A DNA stretch of 64,000 nt from Bacillus sp. JCM 19034. Its GTDB lineage: Bacteria > Bacillota > Bacilli > Bacillales > Bacillaceae_D. This document shows, one piece after another, positions 57,482-64,000 of the stretch (the first letter of the stretch is position 1; each line of letters begins with the position of its first letter). The DNA is taken from the NCBI RefSeq assembly GCF_001310635.1, contig NZ_BAXR01000009.1:21687-85686 (forward strand). The letters run 5' to 3'. The notes under the pieces were generated by a model, which ran no database searches, had not been told where the DNA came from, and saw only the letters and a program-made list of their open reading frames with translations. The position numbers and the translations under genes were made by a program.

Positions 57482-58030
57482 TTATTCATATTCATCAAGC
57501 AAAAACCCTTTCTTGTCGAGCTCAGCGATAGCATGGTCAATTTGGGCTTCGCTCGCAGCTTCGACCAAGTGGAGGTGTACACCATCAGTTAGCTCTAACA
57601 GAAGCGAGGAATTCGTTTCGTCTAACCGTTGACAAAAGCGTTCAACATCATGTCGAGTCGAGACCATAAGGGAAGCGGTTATTTCCCCGTAGATTGCATG
57701 CTCGACTATAACCTGTGAGACGGTTAAGCCGTGATCGACAAGAATATATAATTCTTCTCTCGTTTCGTCGCGATCGTGTTTACAGGCAATCATGCGCTTA
57801 GCTAGTTCAGGCTTTTTGATTTGATTGTATAAGTAACCTTGGGCGGTGGCAATAATAGGATGCTTTTTCGCTTTTAGGATCGAAATATCTTGGACAATCA
57901 CTTGTCTACTAACATTCGTTCTTTTCGATAATTCACTGCCCGTAATCGGAGCACTTGTAGAAGTTAGCCATTCAACTATTCGTTTACGCCGTTCTTCGCC
58001 TAAAATTTTCTTTCCGTTATTCATGTTCAT
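57482..58030 (-). CDS. niaR: Niacin-responsive NAD repressor NiaR (YrxA)
   Basis: NiaR represses NAD synthesis genes when nicotinic acid is present. The 182-residue product has an N-terminal HTH_11 domain (RRKRIVEWLTSTSAPITGSE, NVSRQVIVQDISILK) and a C-terminal 3H domain with conserved histidines (AIYGEITASLMVSTRHDVER and DGVHLHLVEA). The second ATG (58024) fits AAAGGAG better than the first. It follows nifS on the same strand and diverges from nadBCA, its expected target. Confidence 0.93.
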   Translation of the reverse strand: MNMNNGKKILGEERRKRIVEWLTSTSAPITGSELSKRTNVSRQVIVQDISILKAKKHPIIATAQGYLYNQIKKPELAKRMIACKHDRDETREELYILVDHGLTVSQVIVEHAIYGEITASLMVSTRHDVERFCQRLDETNSSLLLELTDGVHLHLVEAASEAQIDHAIAELDKKGFLLDEYE

Positions 58031-58037
58031 TTCTCCT

Positions 58038-59156
58038 TTAGTACCGTTCGAGAATCTCCTTTATCGCTATTATTAGTTTATCGACATCTTCTTTCGTTGT
58101 CCATCGTCCAAATGTAATTCGAATAAGCTCATATGCTTCTTCTTTTGTACGACCGACACTCATTAAAGTTGATGAAGGAGTTGTATCGCCCACTCGACAG
58201 GCCGAGCCAGTAGAAATAGAAAGCCCTCTTCGATTACATTCAAGCATAACAAGCTGGCCCTCAATTCCTTTAAGACGTAATGCTAAATGAAATGGTAACC
58301 GCTCAGTTGGATGACCTTCGAGAATTAACCGGTTATCATGATGAAAAGCTTGTAAAAACAAATCCCTAAAATGAGCGAGCCGTTCCATTTCTTGCTGACG
58401 CAAAAACGCAGACTCTTCAGCAGCAGCGGTAAATGCAGCAATAGCAGGAGTATCAATTGTACCAGCACGAAATCCATTTTCATGAGTTGTTCCTCGCAAA
58501 AATGAATTCCAAGGAATTTGCTTTTGAATATAGGCAAGTCCTACTCCTTTAGGTCCGTAGCATTTATGGGCTGATACACTTATGCTCGTTAAATTTGAAA
58601 GCGGAATGGGAATCTTTCCAAATGTTTGCACACAATCACAATGAAAAAGGATTTTGTGTTCATTGAGGATTCTTCCAATTGTTTGCAAATCTTGTACTGT
58701 CCCTACTTCACTGTTCGCATGGCCAATGGAAACGAGAATAACATCCTCATTAAGTAAGTGAAGGAGATCAGAGATTTCTACTTTACCATATTGGTCGACG
58801 GGAAGATAGCTAATCGTAAAGCCTAGATTTTCAAGATAATGTAATGCTTGATGAACGGAGTGGTGTTCCCCTTTTGTCGTTAAAATGGTTCGACCTTTGT
58901 TTTGATGGGCAAAAGCCAAACTAGTTAAAGCTAAAAACGTTGCTTCAGATCCTGATCCGGTAAAATAAAGTTCTTCTGCATGACAGTCTAGTATATCGCT
59001 TAGAGAACGTCTACTCATTTCCAATACATCAGCACTTTCTTGTCCGTGTCTATGCAAGCTGCGGCTATTACCGTAGTATTCCTTTGCAACTTTACTATAC
59101 GTTTCAATAGCAATATTTGACATAGGTGTTGTAGCACTATAATCAAAATAAATCAT
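58038..59156 (-). CDS. nifS: Cysteine desulfurase of the NAD operon (NifS/NadS type)
   Basis: A PLP enzyme that supplies sulfur for the NadA iron-sulfur cluster. The 372-residue product begins MIYFDYSATTPMSNIAIETY. The PLP lysine is in SVSAHKCYGPKG, and the persulfide cysteine loop is STGSACRVGD. It is divergent from nadB and upstream of niaR, as in B. subtilis. The ribosome site is AAAGAAGTGAG. Confidence 0.93.
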   Translation of the reverse strand: MIYFDYSATTPMSNIAIETYSKVAKEYYGNSRSLHRHGQESADVLEMSRRSLSDILDCHAEELYFTGSGSEATFLALTSLAFAHQNKGRTILTTKGEHHSVHQALHYLENLGFTISYLPVDQYGKVEISDLLHLLNEDVILVSIGHANSEVGTVQDLQTIGRILNEHKILFHCDCVQTFGKIPIPLSNLTSISVSAHKCYGPKGVGLAYIQKQIPWNSFLRGTTHENGFRAGTIDTPAIAAFTAAAEESAFLRQQEMERLAHFRDLFLQAFHHDNRLILEGHPTERLPFHLALRLKGIEGQLVMLECNRRGLSISTGSACRVGDTTPSSTLMSVGRTKEEAYELIRITFGRWTTKEDVDKLIIAIKEILERY

Positions 59157-59314
59157 CTTATCAACTCACTTCTTTCATAAAAAACTGTCCATAGAAATTT
59201 ATTAAAAGATCTCAAAATAATTTCAACTTTCCTAAAATAACATCTTGCCACGTTTATTATTTTATGTAAAGATAGGTGACAAGACAAGTGTTAAGTTTAA
59301 TTGGAGGTGAAGAC
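59157..59314. promoter_or_regulatory. Divergent control region between nifS-niaR and nadBCA, candidate NiaR operator
   Basis: Plus-strand TTGCCA (about 59246) with TAAAGA, and minus-strand TTGAAA with AATAAA, are possible divergent promoters. Around 59272-59294 the sequence GGTGACAAGACAAGTGTT carries repeated ACAAG/CTTGT-type half sites and could bind NiaR. This is by position and family knowledge; the exact operator is uncertain. Confidence 0.4.
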
Positions 59315-60852
59315 ATGGCTGGACAAACAGCTGATGTCGTCATCATTGGTAGTGGTGTTGCAGGCTTGATGACAGCACATTTATTGGCTGATGATTTAAA
59401 TGTGATATTAATCACAAAGTCAAAGGTAAGCAAGAGTAATTCTAGCTGGGCACAAGGCGGAATGGCTGCATCACTAGGGAAAGATGATACGTGGCAACAG
59501 CATTTTGTAGATACATTAAAGGCAGGCAGAATCATCATCATGAACAGCATGTTGAATATTTAGTAAAGAGAGCACCTGCTATTGTGAAATGTTTGCAAGC
59601 GTTAGGGATACGTTTTGACCAAAAGGATGATGAACTTATTTTAGGGATGGAAGGAGCTCATCAACGAAGACGTATTGTTCATGTGAACGGAGATCAAACA
59701 GGTCAGGCCTTTACGGCTGCTTTGATTAACGCAATAAAAACGCGAGTAAATATTCTTGAAGAAACAATTGCCTATTCACTAATTAAGAAGGATCAGCGTG
59801 TGATTGGAGTTAAAACAAATAAAGGAACAATATTTGCGAAAACAACAGTGTTAGCAACAGGTGGATTAGGTCAGCTTTATTCGTATACATCCAATGTTCA
59901 AGAGGCAACAGGTGATGGATATGCTCTTGCCTATCGGACCGGAGCAACGTTAAAGGATATGGAATTCGTTCAGTTTCATCCGACCCTTTTTATTAGCAAC
60001 AATGAATCGCAAGGACTAATAAGTGAGGCGGTTCGGGGAGAAGGTGGAATGCTGATTAATGAAGAAGGGCATAAAATTATGTCATGTCATCCAGAGGCTG
60101 ATTTAGCTCCACGTGATGTCGTAAGTCGGGCGATATATCGAGCTATCCAAAAGGGTGAGCACGTGTATCTTGACTGTCGAGGCATTCAGAACATTACTAA
60201 GCGATTTCCTGGGTTAACTAAACGGGCTAAAAAAGTAGGGATAGACTTAACTACTACACCCGTTCAGGTATCGCCTGGTGCACATTTTTGCAGTGGTGGA
60301 GTCGAAGTAAATGTATTCGGGCAAACGTCTCTTAATGGCTTATACGCTGTCGGAGAAGTAGCATGTACAGGTGTGCATGGAGCGAATCGATTAGCCAGTA
60401 ATTCTTTGCTTGAAGGATTTGTGTTTGCCGAGAAGGTTAGTGAAGCTGTGAAAAGGGAGAGCAAGCAAAAAAAACTCGTTGAGATTGCATTAGAGTCATT
60501 GAAAACAACTACTAAGAAAAGAATTCCATCAAAAGTAGCGATCCAACAGAAACTGATGGATTATGCTGGAATAGAACGTTCTTTTATTGGTCTACGTACT
60601 TTAAAAAATTGGTTGGCCCCATATATTGAAGAAGCATTAGTCGTATTTGACGAAGAAGATGTGGATTATTTTGAACGGAAAAATATGATCGTAACAGCAA
60701 GTCTTATTGTTGAAGGGGCATTAAAGCGAACCGAAAGTAGGGGTGGGCACTTTCGCTCAGACTTTCCGGAACAAGATCAACGTTGGCTAAAAAAATATGT
60801 AAAGCACGAAATAAATAGAAAATTTCAAAATAGTAAAACCGAGGTCATATAA
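59315..60852 (+). CDS. nadB: L-aspartate oxidase, frame broken at about 59530
   Basis: NadB oxidises L-aspartate to iminoaspartate, the first step of de novo NAD synthesis. The start (MAGQTADVVIIGSGVAGLMT) follows TTGGAGGTG. The FAD motif GSGVAG and SSWAQGGMAA are in the first frame. One extra A at 59530-59531 joins DTLKAGR to NHHHEQHVEYLV and the long second frame (ATGGLGQLYSYTSN, GGVEVNVFGQTSLNGLYAVG). Restored length is about 512 residues (B. subtilis 531). Confidence 0.93.
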
Positions 60853-60876
60853 AAGGTAAGGTTAGGGGATGAGAAA

Positions 60877-61718
60877 GTGAATCAATTACTGTTAAAACGC
60901 AAGCTTGAAGAATTTTTTTAGAAGACATTGGTGAGGGTGATGTAACGACAGAATCGTTAGCTGTTAGTCTAGGTGTTCGCCATGCGAACATTATTGCAAA
61001 AGAGGACGGTATTATGGCTGGAGCACAAGTTGTTGTCATTGGCTATGAACTCATTAATCGTGAAGTGTCTGTTGAGTTGTTCAAAAAGACGGAGAGGTAT
61101 TTAAAAAAGGAGAAATTCTAGCAACAGTTTCAGGTAATGTCAATGATTTACTTGCAGGTGAGCGAGTAATTTTGAATTTGCTTCAACGTATGTCTGGTAT
61201 TGCATCGATGGCTCATAAAGCGAAGAATATCCTAAATGATCCAACGATTCGGATTTGTGACACGAGAAAAACTACACCTGGGTTACGTATGCTAGAAAAA
61301 TATGCGGTTCGTTGTGGTGGTGCTTATAATCACCGACGTAGTTTAAGTGATGCTGTACTAATAAAAGAAAATCACATTCAAGCAAGTGGTGGTGTAACAC
61401 AAGCCGTTGAAGCAGTACGTAGTCAAATTGGCATATGGTAAAAATAGAGGTTGAAACAACTAACGAACAAGAGGTTAAGGAAGCAATTGATGTTGGTGTA
61501 GATGTGATTATGTTTGATAATGCGAGTCCATCTGAGGTGAAGAGATACCTGCAGTTTGTACCGGATCAGATCGTTACAGAAGCATCAGGGGGATAACGTT
61601 GGAGACGTTAGCCGAGTATCGCGGATGTGGCTGTCAATATATTTCTCTTGGCTGTTTAACACACTCAGTTCAATCAACAGATATTAGCTTTTTATTAATG
61701 GGGGAGACACAACAATGA
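60877..61718 (+). CDS. nadC: Nicotinate-nucleotide pyrophosphorylase, four frame breaks
   Basis: NadC converts quinolinate and PRPP to nicotinate mononucleotide. Start is GTG at 60877 behind TTAGGGGA. Four one-base deletions interrupt it: T run 60913-60919, A run 61083-61087, near 61431-61433, and G run 61588-61592. Restored segments are [107 protein letters not shown] and [14 protein letters not shown]. Length is then about 281 residues (B. subtilis 289). Every motif survives, so sequencing error is favoured. It overlaps nadA by four bases. Confidence 0.9.
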
Positions 61719-62818
61719 GCATATTACAGCAATTAACGACAATTGATCGTTTGCCTGAGTATTACCGTAAGATGACGCTAGATGAAAAACGAGAGCGTAT
61801 TTGGATGATTAAGAAACGATTAGGTAAAAGGTTATTTATACCTGGACACCATTATCAACGGGATGAAGTGATTGAATTTGCAGATGTGACGGGAGATTCC
61901 CTGCAATTAGCACAAATTTCACAAGACAACAAGGATGCGGAATACATCGTGTTTTGTGGAGTCCACTTTATGGCAGAAACGGCAGATATGCTTACGACTG
62001 ATGCACAACATGTTATTTTGCCAGATTTAAAAGCAGGATGTTCAATGGCTGATATGGCAGATATTAATCAAACTGAATATGCTTGGGAGGTTTTGCAGGA
62101 TTTGTTCGGTGAATCGATTTTGCCACTCACGTATGTAAATAGCACAGCTGCAATAAAAGCTTTTTGTGGTCGAAATGGTGGAGCAACCGTTACGTCATCA
62201 AACGCTAAGAAGATGGTTGAATGGGCATTTACGCAAAAAGAAAGGCTTTTGTTCTTACCTGATCAACATCTAGGCAGAAATACAGCATATGACATAGGTA
62301 TTGCTTTAAATGAGATGGCCGTGTGGGATCCGATTAATCGCAAACTTGAATATGAAGGTGATATCAAGAAGATAAAGGTAATCTTATGGAAAGGACATTG
62401 TTCTGTTCATGAAAAATTTACTGTTTCTCAAATCGAACAATTCCGCAAAGATTCACCAAAGACAAAGATTATTGTTCACCCAGAATGCCCACATGAGGTC
62501 GTGCAAGCAGCTGATTTAAATGGGTCTACCCATTTCATTATTGAGACAATTCGTCAGGCAAACTCTGGAACATCTTGGGCAGTTGGAACAGAGATGAATT
62601 TAGTTAAACGACTTGCCAAGCAACATCCCGACAAGGAAATTGTTTCATTAAATCCAACGATGTGCCCATGTCTAACAATGAACCGGATTGATATTGACCA
62701 TTTGTTATGGTCATTAGAGGAGTTGGAAAAAGGTAACTTCCATTACCCGATTACTGTTGATGAAACGACAACTATAGAAGCAAAATTCGCTTTAGAAAGA
62801 ATGCTCCAACGTAAATAA
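61715..62818 (+). CDS. nadA: Quinolinate synthase A
   Basis: NadA condenses iminoaspartate with dihydroxyacetone phosphate to quinolinate using a [4Fe-4S] cluster. The 367-residue product has [20 protein letters not shown] near the N-terminus, the cluster cysteines in [20 protein letters not shown] and [10 protein letters not shown], and [20 protein letters not shown]. The start overlaps the nadC stop (ATGA). Sulfur for the cluster would come from the divergent NifS. Confidence 0.96.
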   Translation: MSILQQLTTIDRLPEYYRKMTLDEKRERIWMIKKRLGKRLFIPGHHYQRDEVIEFADVTGDSLQLAQISQDNKDAEYIVFCGVHFMAETADMLTTDAQHVILPDLKAGCSMADMADINQTEYAWEVLQDLFGESILPLTYVNSTAAIKAFCGRNGGATVTSSNAKKMVEWAFTQKERLLFLPDQHLGRNTAYDIGIALNEMAVWDPINRKLEYEGDIKKIKVILWKGHCSVHEKFTVSQIEQFRKDSPKTKIIVHPECPHEVVQAADLNGSTHFIIETIRQANSGTSWAVGTEMNLVKRLAKQHPDKEIVSLNPTMCPCLTMNRIDIDHLLWSLEELEKGNFHYPITVDETTTIEAKFALERMLQRK

Positions 62819-62880
62819 TATAGGTAGCTGTCATGAAATATAAGTTATTGCTGTCGTTTTTGGTCAGATTGACCTTGCGG

Positions 62881-62910
62881 CAGCTTATTTTTATCCAGCT
62901 TATTTTTATC
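62881..62910 (+). repeat. Two perfect tandem 15-bp repeats upstream of safA
   Basis: CAGCTTATTTTTATC occurs twice in a row. A third, partial copy (CAGCTTA) begins at 62920. The repeats lie in the 266-base gap between nadA and safA. Confidence 0.9.
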
Positions 62911-63084
62911 ATTTTTGGCAGCTTAGTTTGAAAAAAATAGAGTATTTTACTTATAGGCATAAACCCTTTTTTGTGAACATAAACTGTGCTAAAAGCCGAT
63001 TTCATTGCATTTTTGTGAAAGGCTCGTGTCATTTCGCCTACATTCACATAGGATGATATTGAGAACAAGAGGAGGGGAAAGATT

Positions 63085-64000
63085 GTGAAAATTCATATTG
63101 TCCAAAAAGGCGACACTCTTTGGAAGCTGGCGCAAAAGTACGGTGTGGACTTTGAAAAGTTAAAAGCTGCAAATGCTCAATTATCTAATCCAAATATGAT
63201 AATGCCTGGAATGAAAATTAAAATTCCAACTGGTAGTGTCCCAGTTAAAAAGGAAGCACCTACTCAAATGGCTCCCGTAAAAGAGAAACCGATTCAAATG
63301 CAACCAAAAGAACAGCCGAAAGAACAGCCAGTAAAAATGCCGAAGATGGAGATACCAGTAGCTCCACCACCGCCGCCACAGCCATCAACAAAAAAAATGA
63401 ATTTCAAGAAAAATATTTACGAAACAAATATCCATTTTTATAAGCCGCAACCACAACCAACAAAAAAACCAGCACCGTTAGTGAAACCAAAGGAAGCAAA
63501 AAAAGAAGAAGTGAAGGAAGAAGTAAAAAAGCCAACACCACAACCTTATAAAAAGCCAATACAAAAGCCTACTTATCAGAAGCCACAGCAACAAGTTAAA
63601 CCTATGCCACCACAAGCCCAACCAATTCAAACTCAACAGCAGCCAATCTACCATCAACCGATGGAATTGCCCATTGATTGCACACCTGTACCTATAAGTC
63701 CAGTTATGCCAGGCTGTGCACCTAAGCAGAATCCATACCATGCAGTGAATCAAATGAATATGCAGCCGCAGCCGATGCCTTATTATCCACAAACGATGCA
63801 ACCATATCCTACAAATTCAGGCTGTAAAGACTGTGGCCCACAGCAGCCAATGTTTCAACAGCCATTAACGCAAATGCCACAAGACTCAATGCAGCAAATG
63901 CAGATGATGCCACCACAAGACCCAATGCAGCAAATGCAGATGATGCCACCACAAGACCCAATGCAGCAAATGCAGATGATGCCACCACAAGACCCAATGC
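63085..64000 (+). CDS. safA: Spore coat morphogenetic protein SafA, N-terminal part (continues beyond the window)
   Basis: SafA localises inner-coat proteins to the spore cortex. The GTG start at 63085 follows GAGGAGGGGAAA. Residues 1-48 are one LysM domain (MKIHIVQKGDTLWKLAQKYG, ending MIMPGMKIKIP), which binds peptidoglycan. A long Pro/Gln/Lys-rich, low-complexity region follows with a few cysteines (ELPIDCTP, MPGCAPKQ, SGCKDCGPQQ), then 12-residue repeats. The frame is open to the window edge. SafA follows nadA in B. subtilis. A CATAGGATGATA just upstream could be a mother-cell -10. Confidence 0.92.
   Translation, partial: MKIHIVQKGDTLWKLAQKYGVDFEKLKAANAQLSNPNMIMPGMKIKIPTGSVPVKKEAPTQMAPVKEKPIQMQPKEQPKEQPVKMPKMEIPVAPPPPPQPSTKKMNFKKNIYETNIHFYKPQPQPTKKPAPLVKPKEAKKEEVKEEVKKPTPQPYKKPIQKPTYQKPQQQVKPMPPQAQPIQTQQQPIYHQPMELPIDCTPVPISPVMPGCAPKQNPYHAVNQMNMQPQPMPYYPQTMQPYPTNSGCKDCGPQQPMFQQPLTQMPQDSMQQMQMMPPQDPMQQMQMMPPQDPMQQMQMMPPQDPM
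63883..64000 (+). repeat. 36-bp tandem repeats encoding 12-residue units in safA
   Basis: Three full copies and a fourth partial copy (unit at 63919-63954; translation DPMQQMQMMPPQ) are almost identical at the DNA level. The first copy has one base change (Ser for Pro). The array runs past the window end. Confidence 0.95.

Noticed and set aside
63478..63997. Minus-strand frames rich in Trp/Leu or Ala/Val repeats opposite safA
   Set aside because: They are the complement of the Pro/Gln/Met-rich repeats of SafA; the plus-strand LysM protein is the real gene.
1..64000. Programmed ribosomal frameshifting as the reason for the split genes
   Set aside because: The slips occur in many unrelated genes with no shared slippery heptamer or downstream structure, and almost all need the same correction (one base added). 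Sequencing error explains them more simply.
1333..64000. Dozens of antisense reading frames of 60-150 codons (for example within galT, bmrC, obg and nadB)
   Set aside because: They lie opposite strongly conserved genes, lack ribosome sites and encode Leu/Ser/Cys-rich shadow sequence.
1..64000. CRISPR arrays, tRNA or rRNA genes, prophage genes
   Set aside because: No spaced direct repeats, cloverleaf-like segments, rRNA motifs or phage structural genes were seen on either strand.

Overview
The window is chromosomal DNA of a low-GC, endospore-forming Bacillaceae. Evidence for spore formation includes an alpha/beta SASP, Spo0B, SpoVR, SafA, YhaL and three tiny YjcZ-type proteins. Several exported or membrane proteins are strongly acidic (PrsA above all), which fits an alkaliphilic or halotolerant Bacillus-type genome, but the species cannot be fixed from sequence alone. 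Almost everything is core chromosome. I see no rRNA, tRNA, CRISPR array, phage or intact insertion sequence.

Layout: (1) 1-4.7 kb, Leloir galactose genes (galK end, galE, pgcA, galT). (2) 4.8-10 kb, spoVR and a heterodimeric multidrug ABC exporter (bmrC/bmrD type). (3) 10-20 kb, aminotransferase, Na+-dependent NSS transporter, SASP, shared sugar-ABC ATPase msmX with a PucR/CdaR-type regulator, yheB, yheA, yhaX. (4) 20-36.5 kb, LtaS-family lipoteichoic acid enzyme, CssRS-like secretion-stress system, yhaM, yhaL, prsA, scoC, yhaH, serC, hit, ecsABC. (5) 36.5-42 kb, ccdA and a complete liaIHGFSR cell-envelope stress operon. (6) 42-48 kb, pbpF and hemEHY. (7) 48-53 kb, guaC behind a guanine-class riboswitch, a serine beta-lactamase-like hydrolase, and a SsuABC/TauABC-type importer. 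(8) 53-64 kb, spo0B-obg-pheB-pheA, niaR-nifS divergent from nadBCA, and the start of safA. Blocks 3-6 and block 8 keep gene orders known from two separate parts of the Bacillus subtilis chromosome; guaC and the importer lie at the junction.

Two things dominate. First, at least 20 single-base frame breaks hit conserved genes (pgcA, spoVR, bmrD, yhaX, ltaS-like, cssR, yhaM, ecsC, liaI, liaF, pbpF, hemH, nadB, nadC and others). Nearly all are one-base deletions, mostly in short homopolymers, and both sides remain conserved. This is best explained by sequencing or consensus error, not by decay, so I annotate restored spans. Second, the guaC leader holds a purine aptamer of the guanine type whose 3' half is also the 5' half of a terminator. 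That arrangement predicts a guanine-activated (ON) switch for GMP reductase.

Functionally, much of the centre concerns protein export and envelope integrity: CssRS-like sensor, PrsA foldase, ScoC regulator, EcsABC, LiaIHGFSR, PbpF and the LtaS-like enzyme. Central metabolism is represented by galactose use, serine, heme, phenylalanine and NAD synthesis and purine salvage.
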